A stretch of DNA of 64,000 nt from contig JAJTUP010000027.1 of assembly GCA_021399435.1 (NCBI GenBank), positions 62,001 to 126,000 of the forward strand, written 5' to 3'. This document shows positions 34,384-45,498 of the stretch, piece by piece. The first letter of the stretch is position 1; every line of letters starts with the position of its first letter. Position numbers and translations under genes: made by a program. The notes beneath the pieces were generated by a model, which saw nothing but the letters and a program-made list of their open reading frames with translations, had not been told where the DNA came from and searched no databases. Origin of the DNA: Diaporthe sp. PMI_573. Lineage: Eukaryota > Ascomycota > Sordariomycetes > Diaporthales > Diaporthaceae.

Positions 34384-35105
34384 GATGGTGAATGACTGAT
34401 GGAATGATTCTGATAGAAGACGAGCAACTCGGAGAAACATGAACCACGGAGCCCCATGATGGGCTGTCATTTAAATAGAAGGAAGGCGGTCGCAAGCAGA
34501 AAATTGCGAAATGTGGTCCGCTGTTGCATTGCAAGTAACGTCGGTCATGTTGATAGCAGGTGCTTCGATACGCCAAGCTGCTTGCCTCGTTGCACCACAG
34601 GTCCAGTATGCTTAAAAGAGTTTAGTCTGCCAGTCGTTGTCTAAAGACTGCAGAAATACTTCAGTAGTGGCACAGGGTGGTCTAAATGGCGAGATATTGC
34701 AACTTTCTCTATAAAGAAGTGGTTTGATCCTCTAAGATAAAACTTGCTAGGGTGATTTTCTTCATCAAGTTGGTGTTGATCATCTCTCTTCCATAAGATA
34801 CCATGAGGCGGGTCTGGTTGTCAGGCGTCACGAAGCTGTCATGCATAAGGGGCCATTGATGTCGACTCCGTGACTCTTCCTCTAGTCGGCATATCAAGAA
34901 CCTTGGAAGTGGAGCAGTCTGGCTACTTCATCTCTGCGCATCACGACCAACCCGTCAGGGTCTTTGTCGGCGTCTGTACCCACTCGGTAAGTGGTATGCA
35001 TCTTGCATTGATTGTCCTGCAGATGGCGATCAAAGATTTGCAGCGGCGCAAACAGTCTGAGGCGAGCGAAATCGGTAATCTCAGTAAGCGGTTGATGACA
35101 GGTGA
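34384..35105. other. Promoter of P450-2 and unassigned sequence
   Basis: The part beside 34384 is the P450-2 upstream region. Minus-strand frames at 34709-34897 and 34894-35157 read like protein (RVGTDADKDPDGLVVMRRDE; DNQTRLMVSYGREMINTN) and could be pieces of one broken gene. I cannot place the family, and no splice model joins them. Confidence 0.35.
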
Positions 35106-35144
35106 CTGCATACGTGAGCTGCATACGTGAGCTGCATACGTGAG
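35106..35144 (+). repeat. Three perfect 13-bp tandem repeats
   Basis: CTGCATACGTGAG is repeated three times without a mismatch. It sits at the end of a minus-strand frame of unknown meaning. The unit contains the near-palindrome CATACGTG. Confidence 0.9.
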
Positions 35145-35720
35145 GGGTTTCTAACACACGGTTCGTACTTGGGAATAATTACCACTGTAGGCTGTATAAT
35201 CAACAACACAGACAATGGAAACAACAATTGCAGCGCCGACGTTGCCAAATAGCCGGCAGCAGACGAGGAGCGCTTGTCTCAGCTCAGACAACTATTACTA
35301 CTACTAGTAGCTGTGGGATTACAACTCCACTGGGGATATGTGGATCCTGCTCCACCGCAGACGACGAGCTGCCTCCCGACGCTTTGGGCGTCCGGCGTCG
35401 TGTACCGCGGAGTACAGTGTCCGCCGAAGTATACCACCGCGTGCTAGGGGACTGACTCTCACAGCGAAGTCAGCTGTTGCCCTGAGTATATTCAGTTCTC
35501 AAAACGACTACCTCAGCCTGTGACTGAGAAAGTCCGCTTTTGCGGCTCACAGTCTCTCTGACTTTACTTGCGTGTATCCGCTCTCTCCACAGAATCACAG
35601 TTCCCAGTTCCGATGTGCGTCTGAGTGGGCAACAGTAACTACTGTCAACGTGAGCCGTGGATTACTCTGTTTGACGAAAGACGAATTGGCGATCCCGCAA
35701 TCCACCTGTGGCCCGTAGGG
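35145..35720. other. Intergenic sequence, no gene seen
   Basis: Ordinary-composition sequence with several short inverted repeats (for example around 35370-35400). No ORF with a recognisable domain. Confidence 0.4.
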
Positions 35721-35726
35721 GCAGGA

Positions 35727-35906
35727 ATTACCCACATCAAAAGCGGCTTACGGGCTGTTCCGCAGTGGAAATCTGGGGAAATAAGGACCCGATTACCCAC
35801 CCATTACCCATGGGTAATTGCACCCCTGTCGTTACCTAAGTACCCACGAGTCCTGCCGGGCAGCCATTACCCATTACCCATTACCCATTACCCACGACGG
35901 GGTAAT
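35727..35906. repeat. Cluster of ATTACCC / GGGTAAT heptamers
   Basis: At least nine ATTACCC or GGGTAAT heptamers occur in 180 bp: 35727, 35792, 35803, 35812 (reverse), four in perfect tandem at 35866-35893, and 35900 (reverse). Two of them form the 16-bp perfect palindrome ATTACCCATGGGTAAT at 35803-35818. Such arrays are seen as subterminal repeats of hAT-like DNA transposons and as clustered protein-binding sites. I found no transposase or terminal inverted repeat, so the origin is open. Confidence 0.7.
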
Positions 35907-36660
35907 TCATGCACCTACCTGTAGGCTCCGGCAGTTATATACGTTACATCAGTACGTGATGATGCGTAATCCATGACTTCGGCGCCATTACGGAGGCTGA
36001 TACTCTTGAGACAGATCTTCACTGATAAGTTGATGTGGCCGATACCACTCAAACGCCTGCCTTGCCGCCCGAAGACTGTGCCGGCAAGGCAAGTCGCTCT
36101 GAATTGCCGGAAATTTCTCCAGCAGCTCCGGAAGTCCCTGTCTATCCGAGATGAGGCAGTGATGCGGAAAGAAGAATCTCGGAATTGGCGTTGTGGATGA
36201 CGAGGGTACATACTTTGAAGATGTTTGCCTCCGGGATCCGCTATCCTAAAGATCGGTGTATCCCTTGTACTTTACCAACTCACCGTTAACACGTGCTCCG
36301 TATTGGAAGGGGGAGCTTTGTTATCGATATATAGCAGCCACTGGCTGAGACCTGCACTGCCATATAGCATGCTTTTGATGACGGCAGAGCGGTTATACTT
36401 TACACCTACTAGTAGGTCTAGGATTCGGCTGACCAGAGCCTCTTGATGGAGAAAGGACCTAGAGGTGTTTGTGTTTTAAGGTAACTAGAGTACGGCCTTA
36501 CTACGTTATTTGACCGCTTGTAAAGTTGTAAGCTCTCTAATCAGGTTTGCTACTTGCCGAGAGAATTATACAAGCAAGAATTTGCTCCTTTATATCTGTG
36601 GATTCAGTGGCATGGAATTTAGAGGTGCAGGGTCTATAGATCATCTAGCGCTGACCCTGC
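35907..36660. other. Transition from gene island to repeat compartment
   Basis: No gene supported; a 73-codon frame at 36225-36446 lacks any domain. TpA-rich composition takes over from about 36.45 kb. Confidence 0.45.
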
Positions 36661-36960
36661 CGTAGGGCAGCGATAAGATAACGGTTGGTCTGTAGCGGAC
36701 CAACATTAGCTGGCAGACCCTAGTTAATTAGTTGCCTGCTAGGTTGCCCTAACGGCTGCCCTAATTGGCCAAAGGGTCTATATATAGTAGATTAGTTAGC
36801 TAGATTAGTCAGCGCTTCTGGCTAATACTTAAGTAGGGGCTTTGGTACCTACCAAGGGTAGCTAGAAGCAATATACAATACTACTATTAAATAAAGCTAT
36901 TTACAAGCCTTTTGGTTACCCTTTAAGTAATTACTCATTATATGCCTAATTAATACTAAT
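36661..36960 (+). repeat. Possible LTR fragment with TATA and polyadenylation signals
   Basis: The stretch has hairpin-forming GTTGGTC...GACCAAC (36684-36704), a TATA-like TCTATATATAG (about 36777-36787) and AATAAA (about 36892), spaced as in an LTR promoter and terminator. No second copy and no target duplication is present in the window, so both ends and identity are uncertain. Confidence 0.3.
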
Positions 36961-37086
36961 TAGTAATTATTTAGCAATCTCTAATAGTAAGGTAGAAAGA
37001 GGTAGATTGCTATTATTGTTGCTATATGCTTTTGAGCCATTTTAATAGATAATATTTATGCTATGATTATTATTATTTAGTATACT

Positions 37087-37294
37087 TGTTGGAATAGCAC
37101 TAAGGCTGATTGCACATAGCCATATTAGCTAGGGAGGATGACTAATCCAGCAAGGGAGTACATGTAGACCTAAGAGGTCTGTACGCGAGCTTTCCCACTT
37201 GTTTCATAGTTTAGACAGACATTAATAAATTCAGAACTAATTACATAGATACATATGTACATACATTACACTATATAGTAAAGGTTATTTAATA
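37087..37294 (+). repeat. 5' LTR of copia-A
   Basis: 208 bp, begins TGTTGGAATAGCAC. Its end reads ATTTAATA where the 3' LTR has ATTCAACA, so this copy carries more C-to-T changes than its partner. Confidence 0.88.
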
Positions 37295-37749
37295 CTGATT
37301 AGTGATTGCTTGGTGCGATCATAGATTAGCAAGAGTAAAGAGACAAGTACTGGTACGACTCTATAGTTATAGCTACAGAATACCAGACGGAACGCAGAAG
37401 TAACTAGAATCGTATACTCGTGCTAAGAGCCCAGAGGCTATCTCAACCTCCCTGCTAGTCAGGAAGGGAGAGAATACCCCTAGAAGACGAAATCTTCTTA
37501 AAATTACACAAATCAAGACTGCTATATTGAATGCCAGACAGAATATATCTGTAGCCAAGACCTTGTACGACTAGAAAGAAGTAGTGTGTACTAATACACG
37601 ATAAAGAAGATACCTTGTAGATAACCTAAAAACACTATATAAGATATTATCCTCTAATACACTAGAACCATTAGCTTTAGCTATAGCGGGAGGCTTAAGT
37701 AGCCGAAATTAAGTAACGTACAAAGAGATGAGCATGGGAAGCATAATAC

Positions 37750-40700
37750 AGATAAATGTATGGTAAAGTACAATAAATCCAAGATACTAGGACCTAGATA
37801 TTAACCTAGATGCCCTACTAAATATAATCCAGCTTACTACATACTTTACATAGGTTATGATGGATATTATTCATTTAGACCTAAGTAAAGCTAATATACT
37901 AGGGTCTCTAGTTAACAACTTTGAAGGGTAGACTGCCTACTAATTTAATAAAGTAGAATGTATGTTTAGGAAAGTACTCCTAAATATTATAAAGGTAAGA
38001 GGAATCCTAACATCAAGGGGTCCCTATACTAGTTGGATTCTACAACTCATCAAAGCTGAGAAGGTAGTAGAAAACCACCCACTACAAGCACCAGAGCCAG
38101 CCTATGTACAACAGATAATCGAACTACTACCCCTGAGAGCTTAATTACACGAGATAACGAGAAACCTACAAGTACCTACAGCCGAGACACAACCTACACG
38201 ACAAGTACCTCCGGGTACCAAATATATGCAAGAGGTGGGCAACTTTCCACAATAGCATAGTACAGTACTTATAGCAAATTCAGTCTATATAGATAATATA
38301 CTATATAACCTACCTTTAACTTGAATTATCTATAACGGGCTAATAAAACTTTAGCAAATCTCTACCTTCTAAAAAGGGTGGAGAAGAGATTAGAACTATA
38401 CTAGCAAGCCCTATAACCTATTATATAACAAGGTATGGATCTTTATTAGTTATTGTAGACAACTGTAAATTACTAAAGATTAATACTATACAGTCTTTCT
38501 AGACATCCTCTCTAGTCATGTAAAAGACTTCTATATATACTACATTGGGCTAGACAAGAGGTGGGACGAAGTATATAACCTTATGGACACGTACTTTAAT
38601 ACTATAATAAACTATAGCTAGTACTAGGTAGACTGGACAACCTTGTTATTTGTATAAGTAAGGAAAGAAAACCTAGACAAGACCTTACTAGAGGTTTTAG
38701 AAACCCTCTTAGACAAACTACAGCTTGTATAACAAGCTTTAGGAGAGGGGTACCAGGGTGAAATCATGCTATGCACAACAGTTGTTAGAGCATACCACGC
38801 GGTACTAGAGTTAGAACTGGCTATGATGAACCAGAAGCCTATATGCAAGGCCCTATTTATAAATCTTCGTGCAGCTCTACAAGTAGCTATGGAAAGAGAC
38901 TCTATTTAACAATTCATGTTGTATAAAGAAGCTGGAATTAATTTTATAGACAGGAGGTATAGCTTAAACTTTAAGGACTACTAGAGGACTTTATATAATT
39001 ATTAATCTTTACTATAAACCCCTTTTTAGCTAAATAATTATCAATCTATACCATGAATTCCTTTCAGGCTAAGAACAACCTAAAGTTAGCCTATATAATA
39101 ATCCTTTAGACTATATTATATAATAGCTAAGGTAATGAAATGCTTTATATATAAGAAGGAAGGGTATTAGTCTATAAACTATATAGATAAGGAAAGGATA
39201 GATATATAAAGATAATATATCTAGGTATATAAAGACTTTAAGTAAGAACCTATCCTAGAAGAGGAGAAGTTTGTTACCTACTTACTTAAATATAAAGGGG
39301 AGAATCTACTATATAAAGTGGAAGACTTACTATTTAATCTATAGTAAGATATAAATAACAAGGCTATCCCTTAATAAAATCTAGTGGATTTTATATTTAA
39401 CTACTATATAACTAGGGAGGATATCTATATAGCCCTAAAAGTAACTAAGGCAAGCTAATTTATACTATATAACCTATATAGTATAAAGTATTAGGGAGAG
39501 CTCTAAGATATAGGAGCTACTAAGTTTTCTATAGTAGGGATACTATAAGCATTAGCCTATATATAAGAAAATCTAGGTATAAAGATTAAATAAGGTATAG
39601 ATATAGCTAAAGTTAAATTTAATAATAGTAATGCTATTTTAATAGTTAGTATAATTAAGGTTATAAACTAACTAGAAAGTATTATATATTATATTCTAAA
39701 TATATTAACCCCTTTTCTATTCTCCCTATATAATGTAGATAGGCTAAAGGCCTACTTTAACAACCTATTAGACATTATTATATAAGGGGATATAACAATC
39801 CTGGTAGTTAGAAAATAGGGACATGTATTTTTTAATATAAGCTATATAAAGGCTAGGGTATTTCTTATAGAGCCACAGCTTAGGAGACTCTATAGATAAT
39901 TTAGACACCCTTATATAGATAGGCTATATAAGCTATTAAGGAATATAGGGTATAATAATATTAAAGAGGTAATCTTAGAGAAGATTTAGAAGTTCTGCTA
40001 CTTCTACTAGCTATACAATCCATTATTAAGGAGATTTAAGTTTTTAATTAAAGACAAAAGCTACTTTAACTACAAAGTAGTTATTAATATTATATACCTA
40101 GATAGAAGGAATATACTTTATATTATTAACTTAAATACAAGTTTCTAAGTAGCTATATTTCTTAACTCTCTCTCTATATAAGATACCTAGAATATACTCT
40201 ATAAGTACTAGATCTATACATATATTAGTCCTCTAGACTATATTATACATAACCTAGAAACTAACTTTGCTTTAGAGGAATTCCAGAATAATGTAAAGAT
40301 TATAAAAATTATATACAAAAAGATACCTATAAAAGTATACTAGGCTTTAGGTAAGGTTAAACACTTACACGGGCCCCTAAGAAGAGCTTTTAAGATTTTA
40401 AAGGCTGAGATCAGCTACTATATAGATAATGAAATAATTCTATAAATGGCTATAAAGATACTAAATAATACTATAGGCCTAAATGGCATTATACTAACAC
40501 TCCTAGTTTTTGGAGTATACCTATAGATATTATAGAATTCACCACTCTTACTAGATATTATACAACAAGTATTAGTAGTTTAAAAAATAATGAAGATATT
40601 ATATATAATCTAAGCTAAGGTTAAAGTTAACTATATAATAAATACTAGAAATGGCCCAGATTTCTAATCTACCCTATCTCTACTAATTTAGAGTAACGTC

Positions 40701-42690
40701 CTAATCTAGAGAGAAAATAAGGAGTAGAGAAGACTATATAAAGTCAATAATATTAAGGGATATATAATTATAGTAGGTATAACAAATGGATTAATTTAAG
40801 TATGGGTAATATATATTAAGCTATATTACTATATAGTAGAAGCTATACTATAAGATAAATTAGATATACTAGAACTTGTTCTATAAGAATAACCTCTTCT
40901 TAGGTAAAGAGGCTGGCTAAGAAAGGCTGTTATACAAAGCACCTAGCCTAGAAGAAGAGGGTACCTATATAAAGCTGCCATATAACTAACCTTCGTTATA
41001 TATATATTATAGCTACTAGGTATTTTTCTTACCTAGAAGGAGAAGGACTTATATAATTTAGTAGTCAAACTTTGCTAAAATAACATCATTACTACTCCTA
41101 GAAGACTGTTTAAAGAGTCTAATATACTAGAAATAAACATACTAGCTAGTAAGGATGTCTTTTAATTTATTTAATATAATATAAAACAATATAGTGGGCT
41201 CTAGACTTTTAAGACAAGGATAGTATAAGAGGTAAAGAATAAGTTGACTAAGCTAATAGAAAAGTCTAGGCTAGTTATATAAGGGTATAAAGACTTAAAG
41301 AAGGAGGTAATCCTAACCTAAGCTCCTACTATCTAAAGAATGAGCTAGAGACTCATCCTTATACTAGAACCAACCCTTATACTATACTTTTACTACCAAG
41401 GAGAATTAAGGGACATTATATAGGCCTATACCTAATTATACGACCCCCTTACTTATACTATTCTAGTAAAGCTGCTAGTTAAGCTATATAATAAATATCT
41501 ACCAGGGATAATTCTTCTAATCTAGAAGCCATTATATAGGCTAGTAAAGTCAGGCCTATATTAGTATAAAACATACTATTTATACTATACTAAAGCCCTA
41601 AAAATAAAGGTTTCTATATATAATCTATACTTGTTGTTTACTATAAATAGACTATATAACTTTAGAATTACTAGGATATAGATAGATAATACCTTTAGCT
41701 TTATAACTACCTAGTTTTCTAGAAAGAAAGAAGAGAAACTATATAATAAAAAGTTCTATATAAAGGATAAGTAAATCCTAGGTCTAAAACAGCTAATTAA
41801 GTTTAATAAAGGGAAGATTAAGTTTAATAAAGATAATATTACCTTTATATAGAAGGGCTAAGTAGTAAACCTAGTTATAATTAACCTAGAGGCTAAAGAT
41901 ATACCTTAATAATATGTTACCCAGCATGTAAAGGGTACCTATATTATATTAATCTACTAACTAGAAGCTATGTATAACCTATCCTTAGTAGCTTAGATTA
42001 AAGACCTAGAGAAGAAAGACATAAAGATACTTAATATATAAATTAAGTAGTAGATAAAAAACCCTAAAAGAGAGATTATATTTATTCTACTTAACCTAGA
42101 ATATATAAAGCTTTATATTTTTATAGATAGATCTTTTACTAATAATATAGATCTTAGCTTATAGCTAAGATTTATTATTATACTAGTAATAGAAACTAGC
42201 TATATAAGAGAAAACTTTGAAATTTATAGAAACATTATTTATTAAAGCTTAACTAAGTATAAAAGAGTAACTTAAAGTATACTAGTAAGTAAGCTATATA
42301 GGATGATAACTAGATTTAATAGTAATATAGTACTTAGTATAATACTTAACTAGATTATAACCTATTTAGAAATGTTAAGAATTCTAGTTATTATCTATAT
42401 AGATTTAAGATTATTATATAACTATCTAGTTAGGCTAGGTATAATAGATAAGAAGAGACTAATGATTAACATTATGTTACTAAGGGAAGTATATAAAAAG
42501 AAAGAAATTTCTAAAGTATAGTAGATTAATAGGAAAGATAACCTAGCTAATACTTATATAAAGAAGGTACTAAATAGAGTATTAGAAAAGCTAATCTTAA
42601 TAAATATATTAAAGATTAGGGTAGAGATGTATATAGAATATTTTAGCTAGAAGGAATAAGAAAAGAGGTACTTGACTAGAGGGTATAAAG
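37750..42690 (+). pseudogene. Gag-Pol remnant of copia-A
   Basis: Conceptual plus-strand translation gives a Gag-like N-terminus near 37.85-38.15 kb (the 37962-38144 frame has FRKVLLNIIKVRG and GPYTSW). A GAG-pre-integrase and integrase zinc region lies near 39.7-40.1 kb (LFSLYNVDRLKAYFNN; RRLYR.FRHP). RT-like segments span about 41.2-41.9 kb. The RNase H end lies near 42.1-42.6 kb (YKRVT.SILVSKLYRM and NRKDNLANTYIKKVL). Stops are overwhelmingly TAG or TAA at positions where Gln or Trp would fit. No part is translatable at length. Confidence 0.8.
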
Positions 42691-42754
42691 ATAAGAAGAA
42701 CAAGCTATAGGATAGCTGCACGAAAATTTAAGGACTAAAGGAAGACAGGCCTAG

Positions 42755-42925
42755 GATAGCTATAGGATAATATAAAGATGTATGAAGGATATAGCTAAGA
42801 TAGGCTTAGGATAGATCTAGGATGTATAAAGGATATAGCTAGGATACTTTAAGATATATAAAGGATATGGCTAAGATACTTTAGGATATAGTTAGGATAT
42901 TTTAGGACATAACTAGGATACCTTA
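42755..42925 (+). repeat. Degenerate tandem array, about 20-22 bp unit
   Basis: Units of the form TTTAGGATATAGCTAGGATA recur about eight times with A/G and T/C variation. The array lies just after the RNase H remnant of copia-A, in the long 3' non-pol region. RIP makes the ancestral unit uncertain. Confidence 0.6.
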
Positions 42926-42949
42926 AGCTATATAATAGACCTTAAAGGC

Positions 42950-43934
42950 TATACCTAGGACTTAAGGAGATTATATAAGGCTAGCTAAGGATTAACTCTA
43001 GGAGGTTATAGGATTTAGTAACTATATAATAGGAAATTTTTTATAATTACTAGGGAGTATTTATATAAAGAAAAGTAGTAAGAGGAGAATTAAATTTTAG
43101 CTATAGTATATAGGAAAATCATTATATAAACCTAAGACTTAGGATATACCTACTTAACTATATATCTAAAGGTATATAGATTAATTAGGGAACTCTTATC
43201 CTTCTACTTAATCTCCTACTTAATACCCTCTAAGGTTACTAGGCTATAAGAGGGTCTTGGGCTACTATTATCTAGACTATTTCTACTACTATGGCTACTA
43301 TGATCTCTACAACCTCCTTTATAAGTATAGGCTCTATATGGCTAGTAGTTCTCATGATGAGGGTACTAGCAACTCTGTGACTGCTAGATATAACCTATAC
43401 AAGCACCCCCTTGAAATCTAGGTAGCTGAAAACAACCCTTAAACTAGCACGTATTAGGCAAACTATGTAAGCATTTGGTACATTAATCACCATCCTAACT
43501 ATATAATTAAATTAGGATTACGTAGTAGTAGCTTAGATAATAAATAATATAGGTGATAATGTTAACTAGCTGTATATTAATATTACACAGTATTTAAATA
43601 TCGTGTAAAGGGAGTGTAGCAATTGTATGCTTAGTATCCTTTGAAAATGTTAGAGCAGGAATAATAGTAGGAAAAGGGTTATACAGATATTAATGATAAG
43701 GGAGGCTAGGAAAGTATGATTTAGAAAGTAACTAGTCAGGAGGGTTATAACCCGACAGCTTATAGTCAGACTAGGAACATACATCAAAGTACTGAAGAAA
43801 GGCGCGAGAGGAGACTAGGCAGGGCCTGCCTGTGGAGCAGGGACAGGTACCATAACAGCAGATGTAGGCACAGGCGAAGCGTACGGAGAGAGAGGCGACC
43901 TGCGAGGGCTGTGTGAAGAACCACGATCAGACAT
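42950..43934 (-). pseudogene. Antisense ORF inside the 3' part of copia-A
   Basis: A minus-strand ATG at 43934 sits in a good context (CGCACAATG). It follows about 500 bp of promoter-like sequence with a pyrimidine-rich leader, as in genuine fungal 5' UTRs. The first 39 codons are intact and Ser/Pro-rich (MSDRGSSHSPRRSPLSPYAS...). Further down, protein-like text continues in other frames (GGACIGYI; YKGGCRDHSSHSSRNSLD) interrupted by TAG, suggesting introns plus RIP damage. I do not recognise the family. Its direction is opposite to gag-pol, and it starts just inside the 3' LTR. Exon structure and 3' end are uncertain. Confidence 0.5.
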
Positions 43935-44478
43935 TGTGCGAAAGATTTGGTAACGATGGGGGGTAAGTTTTGAAGATGTTTTAGATCGCACGATACACAA
44001 GGTGTATGTATGTATGTGTGTGTGTGAGAGAGAGAGAGAGTGTCGTGCGATAGAGAAGAGGAAGAGGGAAGGTTGAAGTAGAGGGCGAAAGGCGTGAGGT
44101 TTTATGCTAGCACCAGAAGGGCGCTGTGCACAGACCACTCCAGCTAGCTAGGAAAAAGAGGTCACTCGCACGAGTGAGTTACAGGCAACAGTCCCTTCTA
44201 GCCTTCTGGCCAGTACGATGAAAGTCGTGAGAAAAAGTGGTTGGAAAGTAGGTTAGAAAGGGTACTGAAAAGAAGGTTGAGAAAGTTAGTACGATAAGTG
44301 CTTAATGTGGACCACCAAGTAGGGGATTTACTTACATCGCACGCCCACCAAAACCATGGCAGCACAACCTGCCTGGGTAGGGTGATTTTCATTTATTATG
44401 GGAAAAGGGTGTACGAGCAATTCAACTTGCTCAACCAGCCCAAAGGGAGTATGCAATCAGAAAACAAAAGACCCCTAG
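43935..44478 (-). promoter_or_regulatory. Promoter/leader of the copia-A antisense ORF
   Basis: This part has ordinary GC content and little RIP damage. It contains a CT/CA/TA microsatellite (44003-44040: TGTA, TG and AG units on the plus strand) and a long pyrimidine-rich leader on the minus strand. The purine-rich AGAAAACAAAAGACCCC beside the 3' LTR may be the polypurine tract of copia-A. Confidence 0.45.
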
Positions 44479-44686
44479 TGTTGGAATAGCACTAAGGCTG
44501 ATCGCACATAGCCATATTAGCTAGGGAGGATGACTAATCCAGCAAGGGAGTACATGTAGACCTAAGAGGTCTACGTGCAAGCTTCCCTGCTTGTTTTATA
44601 GTTTAGACAGACATTAACGAATTCAGAACCAATTGTACAGACACGTACATACGTACATTACGCCATATGGCAAAGGCCATTCAACA
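44479..44686 (+). repeat. 3' LTR of copia-A
   Basis: 208 bp with intact TGTTGGAATAGC...CCATTCAACA ends. It is clearly less mutated than the 5' LTR. Confidence 0.9.
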
Positions 44687-44953
44687 ATACTAATATTTAA
44701 CGTGTTTATTATTAAGTGGTAACAATTAGCCTTTAGAATACTAACTTCTCTTTAAAACTTGCTGGTTTATTCTTTAGATATAAAAAAGAGAAGAAAGAAG
44801 CTTATTAGTGTGCTCTATTGTATAAGAAAACACTATTAAGAATGTTATAAATATCTTTTATAATGACTTACCTATTTATATGCTTAAGAATCTGACTAAG
44901 TAAATGTGTAAATTAATAAAAGCCTTTAGAAATGCTTTTTTTAAGGCTAAAAG
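44687..44953. other. AT-rich sequence between copia-A and a reverse solo LTR
   Basis: No gene seen. It carries the ATACT target duplication on the left and the AAAAG duplication (44949-44953) on the right. Confidence 0.6.
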
Positions 44954-45015
44954 TGTTGAATGGCCTTTGCCATATGGCGTAATGTACGTACGTATATATC
45001 TGTGTAATTGGTTCT

Positions 45016-45202
45016 TGTAATGGGCTCTGTACTAGGCACGATGGTCTGGTGAACTGGGAAGGCTAACATGTGTATTAGGTGTAGGTCTGGTGTAAGACTG
45101 ATTCTTGCCCTCGCTAAACTAAGACGTGGGGGCTTCGGGCCCTTTTCTAGACGTGGGGGCTTTTTACCAGGGCTTCCACGTGGCTTCTGCCTGGGCGTTA
45201 TA
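45016..45202 (-). repeat. 3' LTR of gypsy-2
   Basis: 187 bp, begins TGTAATGGGC. Its end reads GCGTTATA where the partner has GCGTTACA. Confidence 0.88.
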
Positions 45203-45498
45203 ATTGTACCTTCCCCCCGGAGGCCCATCCCTAGGCCATAAACCAGCTTTCATACAGCTTTTACAGGCACCTTTAAGTTACTACCTCTAGTAATTTACTA
45301 AACAGTCCTAGTTTCTTCGAGACCTGTTTGTTACTATACTAACCAGGCGGCGTGGTTTAAATAGCCTACCAGCCAGGCTACTTTTAACTTCTTTCTTCCT
45401 CTAACCTACAACTCACGACCTTTTAAAGCCATCGCTATAGCCCCTCTTTTACCTACTACTTCAAGTGATTTTTACAATACCTTCTTAATATCTTTATT

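Larger units (their letters stand above)
37087..44686 (+). mobile_element. Ty1/copia element, full length, heavily RIP-mutated (copia-A)
   Basis: The element is 7600 bp with 208-bp LTRs at 37087-37294 and 44479-44686, and a perfect 5-bp target duplication ATACT at 37082-37086 and 44687-44691. Plus-strand remnants run in copia order: gag, integrase, reverse transcriptase, RNase H. It is unusually long for a copia element, with about 1.8 kb between the end of RNase H and the 3' LTR. That extra part contains a tandem array and an antisense gene. CpA and TpG are strongly depleted and TpA is enriched. Confidence 0.9.
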
